Source: Siderastrea radians (taxonomy: Eukaryota > Cnidaria > Anthozoa > Scleractinia > Rhizangiidae). Taken from it: a stretch of 64,000 nt of DNA. The stretch covers positions 992,501 through 1,056,500 of the forward strand of contig OZ024894.1 in the NCBI GenBank assembly GCA_964017195.1. Direction: 5' to 3'. Positions 1 through 13,931 of the stretch are shown here, one piece after another (positions within the stretch are counted from its first letter, which is position 1; each line of letters opens with the position of its first letter). Both the position numbers and the translations under genes were made by a program. The notes below the pieces were generated by a model that saw nothing but the letters and a program-made list of their open reading frames with translations, was not told the origin of the DNA and did no database searches.

Positions 1-3000
1 TTCTCTCTTTGCGCCGTGAGAGGCCTGGGCACGGTTATGCTTGGAGGTAAACCTTCTTCCCACCGTGACAACTGCTTGGCTAGTTCCTCTGGTAGTTCTG
101 CGTCCCATGCTATCTTCAGTTCGCAGGCCTTGCGGTAAAGCAGTTTCCCACTCAGTGTTGTGGGCGAGGCCAACCCGAGGGGGTCGTAAACTTTAGCCAA
201 CTTCGTCAATAAGTTTCTCTTGGTAGGCTGGACACGTTCAGGAGGGAATTTGACTTCGATAGTGTCCTTTTCTTTGTCCCATGGAAGTCCGAGGAGCGCT
301 CCCTTCCCCCGCTGGGGAACGCCTAATTGCTGTTTTGCATAGGTCTCTTGCGTCTCACTGATCTGATTTGTACTCACGGCGTCTAGCTCCGCGGCGTTCG
401 AGTGCCATTTGTGAAGTGTGAATCCACCTTGTGAAAATACTTCGGCTGAGGTCTCCTTGACTTGTTTAGCGGCCTCTACAGTAGGACCACCGTTGATCAA
501 ATCGTCAACGTACAAACTCCTCTCAATCTCGTTCACAATCTCTGGGTAGGCTTTACGACAGTTCTCTAAGTGTTGCTTAATTACTCCCCCTAGCAGGAAA
601 GGCGATGACGAAAGTCCGAACAGAGCTCTCATAAATCGCAAAGTTTCCACCCGTCTCGTTTCAAGGTCAGCAATCCAGTGGAATCGCATGGCATCACGGT
701 CCTACGTGTGGATCCTGACTTGCAAGAAGGCTTGCCTCATGTCGCCTGTTGTAAGGACTGGGTGAAATCTTGCTCGCACCTTCACTGACCACAGTTGATT
801 TTGAAGGGGTGGACCTGTGTGTAGGCAATCATTGAGTGAGGGTGCCTTGTCAAACGCCCGAGCTGAAGCATCATAGACAATACGAAGCTTCGTACTTTCA
901 GCGCTTTCTCTTATCACGGGTTTGTGTGGTATATAAAACTCTCGTCCCACCGCTTGCTCTTCGGCTGGCTCTACGATTCCCTCAACAAGTTGCTCTTTAA
1001 TGATAGCATCATACTGAACTAAAAGACCCTGCTTCTCTAATTTTCGAACGGTATTTTCCAGTCGTTTCAAGCTCCCCGCCTTGTTGTTGGGTAGGGTAGG
1101 GTGGTTTCCTTTCCAGGGGAGACTTGTCTCGTACCAGCCCTCCGCGCTTCGAGTTAACTGCTCCTTGAACTCTTCATACACGTCTGCTTGGTCACCGATT
1201 GCTGTGTCTTGTATTCCGAGCACGTCTAGTTTGCAAAGCTGTTCGTAGTCTGCTGCTGCTGTTTGAGTTAGAAGCATACTAGAGATGTCCACTTCTTTCC
1301 CAGGCGACATAATTGTCCATCCAAATTTCGTTAACTCCGCCACAGGCTCACCAGGACTTCCTATCTTTGGTCTGGTCTCTGTTCTTATCTTTGCGTAGTC
1401 ACTCGCGCCCAGTATAATGTGAATTGGAAGTTCGGGTTTGCCATCTCGATCTGTCATCTGTATGCCTGTAAGGTGGGGGTACTTTTGGATAACTTCAGCG
1501 TATTTTGGGTTTTCAAGTGTTAGCAAAGACCCACGATCCACTTTCGTGACTTCAGTTTCCAACCGGAAATTTCCGTCGAGGCTGTCAATTGTCACTCCGT
1601 AAACCCCGATGGCCTTGTTGACTGATCCCAGCATCATTTCTATGCGTTTGAACTCTTCACGAAGTGGTCTGATCCGGAGATGGTCCAAAATGGCAGAGGA
1701 CGCATACGAACTACCTGCTCCAGTGTCAAGGAGTGCACGGCACTTGATTCCATTAACCTCGACCACAACCACAGGGTAAATGACCTTGCATGTTCCCTTG
1801 TCTTGTGCTGTCAAAAATCTTCCGACATTCGCGTTGTTTGTCTGGTCGCAAATCGATGTGTGATGCTTGCGTTGACAGTTGTGACATCCGCGGCTTGTAC
1901 AGCTTTCAGCTCTGTGTCTGTCACCGGTGCAATTAAAACATAATTGCTTTTGGCTGAGGATTCTTTTGCGGTCTCCAACTGCGATAACTTTGGGACAATT
2001 TGCTGAAAAATGACCGGTCTTATCACAATAGACACACCCATGCGTCTGTCTTCCAACATCCTGCCGGGTCTGATAGGATCCCCGGCGCGAAAAACCGTCA
2101 TTCTTGTCATTCTTTCTTTTTGGGATGTAGGTTGGCTCTCTTGGTTGGATCTCGCTTTCGCTCACTTCAGTTACTGGGTTGATGTCCTTCCAACGCTTAA
2201 TCGCTTGAAGTAGCTGTCTAAAATTCCACTCCTGCCACCGTTCATGGCCCCGCACTAAGTCTGACTTAATCCCTTTTAGTTTGTCTAGCACAGCTCGAAC
2301 ATTTCCTGCAACATCACGCAATCTGCCAAGCGTCTCTAAACTTTGCACGTTATACAAAAGGCGCTTGTAAAACTCTTCTACCTCCCTTGGATTTTATCCC
2401 ATGACAGTTGGTAGGCCCATGATGTTGTTAACGTAGGCATTTACAATTTCCGATATTTTCCCATACTCAGACTTAAGGATGTTTTTGGCCCTTTCGTAAC
2501 CCTCGGTGCTGAACGGAAGCCCATCGATATCTGCTCTTACTTGCGGCTTGAGAAGTTCCTTTAAGTAAGCGAATTTCGTAACTGGAGCTAAATTTGTTGA
2601 ATCGATTTCCGCGCAGAATTTATTCCAAAATGGTAGCCATTGTTCATATGTCCCATCATACTTAGTAATTGATAGCTTTGGCAGCTTTGCGTGCGAACCA
2701 CTCGACTCCCCTTGATTCCCTTTTTTGAATTCTTCTGATTTCTTTTCATAGTCAAGCTTCATATTTAGTTTTTCTTTTTCAAATTGAAGTTGCTTCTCCC
2801 TTTCTTTAGCTAGCAATTCAACTTCTTTCTCCTTTTTAGCTAATTGTGATTGCTGTCTCGTTTCACTCAGACATTTCCGTAGATGTTCAATCTCATCGTC
2901 TACACCCTCAATTTTCGCATCTATTGTATTACTCCAACCATTGAATCACCCTCTTCTAGTTTCTTTCCTTCAATCTTGACTTTCAACTCGTCCACCTCTT

Positions 3001-3175
3001 TTGCCAACGCCGCCAATGCGTCCACATGCCTCTCAAGTGTCGTGGTGTTCCCTTTCTCAACAATGTCCTTCCCCTTGCCTTGTTTGAATTGTAAAAGTTG
3101 AAGTTTCGTCTCTATTTCTTTAAGAAGTGTCGCCAGCGCCATCTCGTCGCGTATAGTCCCGTCGGAAGGTGCCAC
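1..3175 (-). mobile_element. BEL/Pao LTR retrotransposon gag-pol, broken, running off the left edge
   Basis: This is the internal region of a BEL/Pao retrotransposon on the minus strand. Reading down from 3175 there is a charged coiled-coil Gag start, a Gag-like (DUF1759-type) segment at 2394-2816, two CCHC zinc knuckles near 1990-2030 and 1890-1940 (both C-x2-C-x4-H-x4-C), a retropepsin-like segment with an LLDTGAG active site near 1720, and the start of reverse transcriptase near 880. The frame continues to base 1 and includes the RT YVDD box at about 500-511; RNase H and integrase would lie outside the window. The reading frame is damaged: a frameshift near 2925, an in-frame stop between 2394 and 2357, and a further in-frame stop at about 702. 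The copy is therefore inactive as it stands. The family call is firm; the exact subfamily is not known. Confidence 0.9.
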
Positions 3176-3179
3176 TTAG

Positions 3180-3451
3180 TGTTGGAAATCACCAGTCCAC
3201 CCAACACTAGTCTCGTCTCAATTGGTTTATTCGTCTCTAAGCTCACAATAAGTTTTTAACCGTCACCGAACACGTTTTCTATTCTACTCTAAAATCTCAG
3301 ATCATTCTTTTTTGTTATATATACTATTTCACGTGATCAACTTGTCGCTCAAGCTTAGTTACAATGTTCTGATTGGCTGTTAATCACTGTCACGATATGA
3401 ATTCCTTTTTTGTCACGCACCTGTAAGTAACGCAGCTATAAATCTCCAACA
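3180..3451 (-). repeat. LTR of the BEL/Pao element (272 bp)
   Basis: The repeat has inverted ends, TGTTGGA at one side and TCCAACA at the other, and lies directly upstream (in the minus direction) of the Gag start. The matching LTR should lie left of base 1. The five bases after the LTR (AGGTA, 3452-3456) are the probable target-site duplication, which can only be confirmed at the other end. In the duplicate locus the same sequence spans the exon 8/intron 8 junction of the lipoxygenase (49529 onward), so the element landed on that splice site. Confidence 0.85.
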
Positions 3452-4146
3452 AGGTATAAGATAATTTCACATAGGCTATATTAGACGCAACTGATTAGTA
3501 CAGAGAATTTTAATCTCAGTTATTGAATTTCTACCTTTGTCACTGGCTCATCACACACAGGTTTTCAGCAGGGTAACCCCGCCTTTTTTCCTTATAAGGA
3601 AATTGGATGACATGACAAGTGCTGTGGCGTTCAAAAGTTTTCGTATCGAAGCAAAGGTTTTATCGGAAAATATATCAAAAAATAAGCCACGATTACTGAA
3701 ATTCAGAACTAAATCAACCAATTATTCCATCCTCGAAAGGTGAATATGAGGAAGCTATAACTAACTCCGCACTACGCGCCCGGTTATTTAGCAGATCATA
3801 TCCAACGCGCTTTCGTGTTATAATTCTTAACCCCTAAGCCCTCATAAAAAATTGCATAATCTCCTTACTGTTCTCCATACATTTCCTATGGAACTTGCGA
3901 GGAGAGCGTGTCCAAAAGGGTTAAATATTGCTTTTGTAGAGTTCACTACAACTTTTGATTTCCTGAAGTTCTCACTGAGCACAGTGGGCAACTTTTGTGT
4001 CATCTCTGTCCACTACCTTGCAAGAAGAATGTGCAGCTGACTCAGCACGCATTTGCACGAAATTGTTACAATAGGTGGTCTAATTACTTGTCAGACTCAG
4101 TCTCTTAATTACATCATGTGATCATGTGCTTTTCCTGTACTTACAG

Positions 4147-4469
4147 ATGGGTATCCACTTGATGAAGACTCATTTGGTAATGGAAGCATTTGCTGTTGCC
4201 TCATGGCGCCAGCTACCGTCCATCCATCCTGTCTTCCAACTTCTGTTTCCTCACCTTCGTTCCGTGATGGCCATCAACACAATTGGCAGGAACGAGCTGA
4301 TTGCAAAAGGAGGGATTGTTGACAAGACCCTTAGCGTTGGAGGCGGAGGTCATATTCAGCTACTAGAAAAGACGTACAAGAGCTTCAAGTTTGAAATGCT
4401 CTCTTTGCCTGAGACGTTGACGAAGAGAGAAGTGGATGATACCGAGAAACTAGCTAACTATTATTACAG
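4147..4469 (+). pseudogene. Orphan lipoxygenase exon (duplicate of AOS-LOX exon 9)
   Basis: This exon of 323 nt is flanked by a good acceptor (TTACAG) and donor (AG|GTTATT). It encodes the part of a lipoxygenase catalytic domain with the first two iron-binding histidines (H-L-M-K-T-H), the conserved RQLPSIHP segment and Gly at the stereocontrol (Coffa) site in NTIGR. It is the same length as exon 9 at 52042-52364, is fully open, and differs by a handful of amino acids. Exons 10 and 11 are missing downstream; a retrotransposon sits where exon 8 should end. Whatever lies left of the window, this copy cannot give the Fe-ligand set H, N and C-terminal I that follows exon 9. I call it a pseudogene fragment; a trans-spliced or read-through use is conceivable but unsupported. 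Confidence 0.85.
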
Positions 4470-4548
4470 GTTATTTCAAAAGTGTCACTGCATCTTCAGA
4501 CCAAAAGACTGTATGGTCTCTGTACCCTATCTGAGATCTAACTCTTAA

Positions 4549-7500
4549 AACCCTTCCCCATTAAGCGTTGTACAATAAGAAACAATAGAGTCCTTCTGTC
4601 TCAGGCCCTATGTGTGATAGGTTCCCTCGGAAATACGATGTTCAAATTTCATATAAGCTCTCGAACTACGCACTCGGGATAATATTTGTTGTGAACTTCA
4701 AATTTCCTCAGGCAGCCTATCACGCGATGGTGGCTTCGAGAGAAGAACTCTACTATTTAAATAAAAAAATTAATACGTCACACGCACTATCCTCATAACA
4801 GCAACATCGATATGTTGTCAAATTGTGCATGATTTTCTTTTCACGATGTTATAAGTATTTGAACACTGAATTAAGACAACTTTAATGTGTTTGCAGATAA
4901 CTTAAATTAAATTTAAGTTTTCGTTTAACGAACACAAACAAAGCAAAACATAGGCGCGCAATACGCGCAGAGCCAATGACGTTTTTTTTCACAATATGGT
5001 GAAATTTGTCCTGACAACCTATGGGACTTTACACCTCCGGTAAGTCCCACCCTAACCCCTCAGCCCCCCCCCCTCCCCCCCCACCACCACCATCAAAAAG
5101 ATCTTGTGGTTATCCACTATAAAACCTGGTAATGATTCAGCAGCGTGACTACGCGGAGTAAACAAAAAAAAAAAACCGAAGAAAGCTCTTTGTTTCACGG
5201 TTCTTCAAAGAACACAGACAAAAACAAGTAAACTTAAACTTAAACTCACCGTCGAAAAATATTGCATACATAATTTAGGCAAAGATCAGTGGAAAGTTAA
5301 CAATTTTACTTCAGAAATAAATGCAAGTTGCAGTTGAACCTTTTAATTTCTTACTTCTACCGGCGAATAGCCAATACTTTTCAGTGCTCATAAACGGTCA
5401 ACTTTCTAAAGGGTGCCGTTTTGACGCTCCGCGTGATTCTCGTGACACGCGACTCGCTTTACTTTTTTTAATTTGTAAGGTTTCAGACGTTTCAGGCAAC
5501 CACTTACGTTCTTAGTACATTGTATTGTCAAAACAGGAGTCTGCCATCAAACGGCGTTTCTTGTATCCACAATATTTTCGTTTGAAATCGGTTTGAACTA
5601 GCGTTTATAAACACGACTGAAATAGTTTTGCAACTATATTTATTTCCCCTGTTATTTGAAGTTGCTTGCTTTGTAATCAAGTCGGCTATAATAATTTATG
5701 TCTTTTTGCTTCACAAATCGACCAAAGTATGTTTACATTTGTAACTTTCCCACGGTACAAAGTTATTTTTAGCTCACGTGTTTATTTGGAGTCTCAACCT
5801 ACAGCCAAATAAATTTCGTTTGCTTTACCTTCGAACAGTACGAAAATGTTCAAATTCAGCTCGCTTTCCAGTAGATCCAACAGGTCTCTGTTAGAATGCT
5901 TTGTCACATATCTGTTGTTGTTAATCTTTCGGTACTGAGTCGGTCGGTTCGAGATGTTTCAAGTGTTGCGTTACATTCCTTATAAGGCTGAAATTACAGC
6001 TGTCAACTATGCAAATTTCTCAACATACGCTTTACACTTTGAGCTATGAATAACCCCGAAATAACGTTTAGTATCTTGTTAAGATTTTACTACATCCATC
6101 CTCTAATTCCTTGATCACCACTGTGACTTGGATTTTAATACTAGTTTCATTCAAGTTTTTCAGTTTTAAGAATAGCTAGCAACAAGCCGCGCAATTTCCG
6201 ATTTAGTTTTAATTGGGTTCATGTTTTATAACACGCACACAAAAATGACACTGCAAATTTTAGATTCGCTGTTACCGAGAGATAATCCCGAAAAATTTTA
6301 TGCTGTTTTACTCTACTCTTTTCACTATCGTTATAAACTTGAGCTTTAAATATTGTTTCTTTCACTGTTAATTAGGGATCGATGTAACGTTAATTTCCAC
6401 GTTCTGTTCATACAACATCTCAAATTGGCAAGTCCGTCTTGTATTTGCTGCTGTGGAAAAATGTACTTCAGCTCAGTAAACACAGGACTACAACGCGAAT
6501 AAAATCCTGCCAGACCTCACGTACACAAAACAGGCATTCGAAGTAGATCCACACTTGCGAATGCAAAACACTTCAAAGCCCGGGGGTCTTACTCCCATAA
6601 CATTAGCTGTATGGGTTTGTGCCGCTGATAAGGTAAGACTTTCAGTGTCCCGGTGCACACCCCCACCCATCGTCTCACAGAATATCCCCCCAGCCTCACA
6701 AATCGTAAGACAGACATCGCACGTACGTACAACGTCTATCCTATATCCAGACGTCTATCGTTGATTTTTAGGCTCTGACAGTAGCCATATGACGTCACTA
6801 ACGTGACGTCATTGGCTAAAAACTAAACGCCGACTTTTAGAACAAAGATTAGTATTGCTACCTCTGTCAATCAAGCTAACTGGCCGTTGTAAAAGCAAAA
6901 ACAAATAAATAAGTATAGGAAGAAGGGAAGGAGAACATGGCCTTACTGGATTCCTGGGGAATCAGAATTCAAAATCAGTGTTCAGTATTTGTTTTCTTAG
7001 ATTTCGCGGGCATTTTATCGTAAGATCAGTTTAATCTGTAAATAGCGATTTTTGTATGGTTAGGACTTCCCTCCACATGTAAACGATAAAATAGACATGA
7101 AGACATAAAAATAATAATAACATATTTAAAAAGTCCAACGTGGAGATTTTTAAAACGGAAATCTAATTAACGATTTCTCAGTTGTGGACAACAAAAACGG
7201 ACGAAATAGCAGATCTCTTCACACGGCTTGGAAAAACGGCATAAAACATCGGGACCTGCAGTCAATACAAAGTAGAGTTTTCGGTCGTTTTCAACCTTTT
7301 GTGTTTTGAAAGCAAAACGCGAATACAAATGAAAATACATACGTGTAAATGCAAAAATTTCCAAAAGAGTACCTCAAAAAAACCTCCTTTTTCAAATGAA
7401 GACGAAAACGCATATTTGTGGTGGGTTTTCCCTAGTTACGGGCGAGAATTCTCAGTTATGCCGTCGATGTAATTAATGTATGCTACCCAATTCGCTGGAA

Positions 7501-7679
7501 AAGTTTACGCAAGCCTGCCTCTGCTCTGCAGAACAGATAGCCAAATGCCCAAAGAACAATGTCTACCGAATCAGGACTTAAAATGAGTGAATACGGCTTT
7601 TGCGTGCCTCTTCTTGTCGTATCCTTTCTTGAATTATGCATTTATATATCATATATATCTTTAAATAAGGGTATCATAG
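4549..7679. other. Non-coding stretch with a 1.85-kb insertion relative to the duplicate
   Basis: No gene is visible. From about 4800 the sequence resembles 55260 onward, breaks off at about 4955 and resumes at about 6825. The extra DNA between carries short inverted ends (AGCCAATGACG near 4971 and CGTCATTGGCT near 6806), a poly-C tract (5066-5085) and no long ORF. It may be a DNA transposon, but I see no clear target-site duplication. From 6825 to 7679 it again follows the duplicate and should correspond to the RNF121 3' untranslated and downstream region. Confidence 0.5.
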
Positions 7680-7682
7680 CTA

Positions 7683-7811
<129 letters not shown>

Positions 7812-9044
7812 TCAAGGAAAGTACACAAATACTTCGGTTGCACTCCCGCACAGCCATAAGCACAAGGATGACATAGGTACTCACAAAACGTGCATTATGA
7901 TATCACATGCATACCTCTCATCGCCATTTATTTAAAAGGGCTGTGTCACGGCAGTTCCGTCTAATTTGTTTAGTTTTTACAATTACTCGCCCTTACTTGC
8001 TATGGAACTTAATGTTAGCGAAGAGGTTACTTGTAAATGACAAAATCTAATAACAGCTTTGTGACAAACAGAATATGTATCCCGAGCGTTATGTTTAAAT
8101 TTACAAACAACAGAGATAAACTTTGAAAACTGTTCAGCCTAACAGTTTTTCAAAAACCCCAATTGCAACCCGTCTTAATCTTCTTCAATCTGGCCCATCC
8201 GTGCCTTCTTTTGTGTTTGCTGTGTTAGTTAAACCTTTCGTCAATGTTTTAAGCAGTTATTTTTATGTTTCGCTTAAATTGGTGGCCAGGCCCTAGAAGC
8301 TGAATTTCGCTAAATTCCGTGATGCATCTCCTTTAACAAAGAAGGCAAACTCATAAAACGCGACGGGCAATACTCGAGTGTTCTCAAATGCTCGAAGTGT
8401 TTCATGTTTAAGGCAACACACTGAAAAGTGGTTTTGCGTCCTTTACAAGCTCTATGATATGAAATTTAGCAAAAACTGAAATTAAACGACTTCTCAAGGC
8501 TTCAGTTTCCCCTTTTGCCCAAATCACCGATCACAATCTTGTAAATATTCTACCGAAAATTTATGCAGGAAAGTCCACACGTCAAAAATGTTTTTTTTTT
8601 TCACTAAAATTTCAATTACCTTGCAGAATGTACCCCTAAAACAATAAAACACGCCATTCTATGCTTTAGACTCCGGTAGCCAATCAGAGCACAGTCCAAA
8701 GACCGAAAATATGGAACTCCCTACCAACCGTTATCAAAGCAGCTACAAGCTTTCTTTCTTTCAAACGTCTTATGAAAACATTTCTAAGAGACAAGCAAAA
8801 CAATTCAATTCATACTTAGCCTTTGTAACATCTATTTCTACTAACGACGCCTTTTTATGTATATATTACTTTAAAATAATTCAAAATGTCTGTGAGGAGA
8901 CCTCGATCATACTATAAGCTCTTAAGCTTCTTCGATATCTCCTCGCCACTTTTATACTTATACTTATAATACAAATACTACATTAATGCACTGCAATTTC
9001 CCTTTTGATTTCCTTTGTAAATATGTATTAAACATGTAATCACT

Positions 9045-9046
<2 letters not shown>

Positions 9047-9085
<39 letters not shown>

Positions 9086-9086
9086 T
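9047..9086. repeat. (ATT)n microsatellite
   Basis: About 13 ATT units, followed by A/T-rich sequence with an AATAAA-like run near 9158-9180. Confidence 0.9.
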
Positions 9087-9405
9087 TAAGTCTATAACTT
9101 TGAATTGATGTGTATTTGTCGTCTTCTATCTTCTATTGTAATTCATATGTGGTGAAATAAATGAAATAAAAAAATAAAATAAAAAATACGATCATGACAA
9201 TGAGATCAGCGTCGGCCTGGTTGGGCTGTCAGTCTACAGTTGACGGTATATGATTCACCCAACCGTATTGCAGTGAACGAAAGAATTTCTCTACGAAAAA
9301 TTAGACCCAGGGTTTGTTAGGTCCTTAGTGATTTCGTTACGTTTGAATCATGAAGACGGGACCGACCGTGGTTATCCGAGCCTTGTGATGGGATTCTGCG
9401 ACCTA

Positions 9406-10279
<874 letters not shown>

Positions 10280-12144
10280 GAATTTGAACTAGATTCAAGG
10301 ATACAAATGTCCACAAGAAAGTTTATAAGTTTTCTCAGGCCCATCATCATCTTTGTCTTGCTGAAGAACAAGCTCTTGGCCACAAACAGCACAAATGTTG
10401 GTCTCCAGGCTTCTGCTGGGAAGACCACCTTTACTAGTATACTAAACAAGGGCAAGGCACATTAAAAAGTAAGAACACCTGTAAGAACAACAACAACAAT
10501 TTTGCAGTTAGATGCCCTCCCCCTTTCCTGAGTTTATTTTTTAGACATACAACAGAGTAACGTATTGTGCCATTACTGCTGACTACTTAAGATACACTGT
10601 ACCCTTAAAGCACCTGCATCTAGCGTCTAATTTCATCAAGCTCAAATTTGCATGCAAGTGAAAGCAAGGTTTTTCCTGTTTGGTCACTCAGCAGAAGTTG
10701 GACTGAGCATTTTTTTAAGGGGGAGGGGGGGTATGCCCAATGCTACACTAAAATAGCTTTTTCGTATCACCCATCACAAGTCTGTGTACACAAGTTCACA
10801 TTTCCAAACTTGTTCACCTTACCTTTATAAAAGATTTACCTTAGAAAAAGAGAGATGTGGTAAAGTCACACTCAGGCCACATGAGGCCCAACAGCCAGAG
10901 TTTAATCCAAGATCTGTAACACAATTGCTTGCTGAGCATTGCTATCCCCTGGATGGGATATATGTCAAGCACTGGGTTCCCCCAGCAACCTGTTACATCT
11001 CTACTTTTTCCTAACGGTTCGCTTACACTTCTTTATACACTCCCAACTTGTTTTGTGCTTACATAGCTCATATAGTCATTGCGATGGAAATAACAGTTAT
11101 AAGAGCATGTACTTACACCTAGTTTTGACAAATTTTATCCGCACATATCTCAGCAAAATCCCTGCCAAGTACTCCAAAATAAAGTCCATAAAAGAGCACT
11201 GTCACTCCAAATTCCGTAGCAGTATCGGGCTTAATTGCAAACATTAGATTAACACCAAACATGGTACAACATACAACCGTATAGCCTGCTATCCCCAGGG
11301 CATACGTCACTTTACGCACTAACAGAAACCATTTGTAAGCCAGTCTGAAAAAGAAACAGACATGATTATTTAGGAACAAAGCTACTGTTAATCTTCTTAA
11401 AATTTACCTGACTGCAGAATTTTTTCTGTTTGCCATCACCATCAGGAGAGCAGGGAACCGAAGATAGTGCGGCGGAACAATTATCATCATCATTATCATC
11501 ATCACCACCATTTTAAGTTAAAACTATGTGCCAGGTGGTGTATAAGGGTTGGGTCTGTACTTTGTTCTCATGTTTGCTCGAAGAGCTTTTCTCTGGACAG
11601 TTCTCTGCAGTTTTTTCTTCATCCACAAAAAAATATAATAATTACATAATTATATTTCTTAACTAAATTTCAATCCAAAATCTGAGTCACATGCTTGTTT
11701 CCCATTCAGTGACTATAATGTTTAGCCCTCATTAAACAAAGCCATCATTATTCAATTATTTTTATCTTGGATAATTTATATACAATCAACATATCAGATG
11801 ACTGGCTTAGTCAAGTCAATCTTTGGCAGATTAACAGAATTCCACTGTACAAGGAAGGTTTGCAATTAAAGAGATCTACAAAAATCTCAGTTTGGCTATT
11901 ACAAGAAGGCAGTTGGATTTAACTTGCTGCACTTTCAATTCACACCAGCAAGTTCAAACCTTGCAGCTACATACCTTGGAGTTGTGGGTGCCAATGGCTT
12001 TCTAGTAGATTTGAAAATAACAAATCCTGTCAAAATAGAAAACAGAGCCCAGGCAGAAAGCATGCGCCAAAAGTGGAGTCTGATGTTGAAGTAGAGAGGA
12101 ATCAACCACATTCCAACAAGTATCACAGCCTTAAAACAAGAAAT

Positions 12145-12146
<2 letters not shown>

Positions 12147-12208
<62 letters not shown>
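12147..12208. repeat. (AAT)n microsatellite
   Basis: About 20 AAT units directly upstream (minus direction) of an exon of the broken RNF121 copy. Confidence 0.95.
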
Positions 12209-12211
<3 letters not shown>

Positions 12212-12410
12212 TTCATTATTAATAGTGTGAAGGGGGGGAGGAGAGGGTGGGATGCTATTTTTATTATTTAGAGAAATACAGTATGACTGGTAGGACCATG
12301 CTCAATCAGAACATTTAATTTGCACTGTAAGGTTGCATGAACTACAGTATTGCCTGCTTAAGATAAGATTAGAGGACTTGGAAGGAATTATTAAAACCAA
12401 TTGATTACAT

Positions 12411-13931
12411 TTATAAAAAATGACCAGCATCACCCTGGCTGGTCTATCAGACAATAAGACACTATGGCCATGGTATTAAACAGTTGCTGTCTACTCAACA
12501 GTTGAACAGAGGCTGAATAAAGGGCTTTTAAAAATTAACAAATTTGCATTATCTAGTTAGTATTGTTTTCCAATGGGTGGGGGGGGGGACACTTAATAAA
12601 AGGAGATGTTTCTGTGGCATTTCGTCATGATTTGATACCTTTGTGGTGTTTCATACAACCTTTGCGAAACTTGCTAAGGCTCCTAATTGATCTGATAGAC
12701 TATTCTTTGTATTTGATTGATTTTTGTGATAATTTAAAAAAGGTTCCAGGCCCCTTAGCTAAATGTTGTGAAAGACAAACAGAACAACAGTCTTGACTGA
12801 CAGACACCCAGTAGCCAAATTTGCTCGTCTGATATTTCCCTGCCTCTTGTTCTTCTTTCACGTTCACCTGAAAGAAGTGCAAGTGGTAGGCAAATATACA
12901 CAGACGCTATACATCCTTAAAAAACTTCAAGCTAAACGTAAGAAAAGGAATTTTCCACCTCAGGAACTTGAGCCTGCACTAGCTTAGACCACTTAGTCTT
13001 TGATTTTTATTACTCGTATTTTAATTTTCAAATTTTAAATTCCTAAAAGCATTGTTTTAATCATTGAATCATTGTAAGTTTTGTATTCATGTTTTTTTTT
13101 TCCGTCACGCGTTATACATGAGCCTCTGGCTCGGATATGCGGGGCTACCCCATCCCACGTATTGACGTTAATAAATGGATTGTTGTTGTTGTTGCTGTTG
13201 ATTTCTGGAATACATCCATTTTTTAATTAAACTGCAAGGAACCACAAAAACAAATCCGCGGTCTGGCTTGAACCTCCATGGACACCTGTTTGTCCTAGCT
13301 ACGAGACATCAGCATGATGGCATATTTAGATAGGACTCAAAAGCCACCGCGTATTATCTGTCCTTTACTATTAAGGACGGATAAAAGAATGCATGAGCCT
13401 TAACAAGTACCCAAACCATCCCAGAAGCCCTCACGGAGCTTGACGTAATTTTATTTATCGGAAAACCAATGAACTAGCTGATATAGATCATTTAGGTGTG
13501 TCCGACTGTGAGTCTAGTCAATTATGGGGTTAAAAATTCGCCTCGGGCTTGACGCTGTTTCAAGAGAGTTAAAAGTTTTTTTTTTTTTTCTGATTAATCC
13601 TTTAAGCTTAAATACAAAGAAATTTCAAAGTCTAACTTAAAGCCACTATTCTTTAACGATAATTAAAAGTTTGCAAATCGCAATATTTCGTACTGCGAGT
13701 AACTTAATTTATTATTGTTCTTAACTGCAAGGAATTGGAAAAACAGCGGACGTGGGTGCTCAACCACTGAAAAAATTTAACAAAAAAGTCTCGTCCCTAG
13801 CCCCCAGTCCCCCATTTTTCTCCCGTGTCCTTGCTCCCCTTCCCCTTCCCTGTTTTCGCCTGCTACGCAGGCTACCATGAAGGAGCCTCGCTGGGAAGCT
13901 TACTGTCAAATTTCTCAGTTTTTTCCTTTCC
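12411..13931. other. Intergenic DNA with repeat debris
   Basis: No gene recognised. At 13085-13200 a stretch ending in ATGGATTG(TTG)n looks like the 3' end of a LINE-type retroposon on the plus strand, and a 64-residue basic tail-like ORF (12793-12987) just upstream may be its last coding part; this is a guess. At about 13798-13874 there is a C-rich repeat ending in CGCCTGCTACGCAGGCTA, the terminus seen in the Mutator-like elements of this window. Confidence 0.4.

Noticed and set aside
1680..2213. Plus-strand and alternative-frame ORFs over the retrotransposon
   Set aside because: They overlap the well-defined minus-strand gag-pol frame with zinc knuckles and protease.
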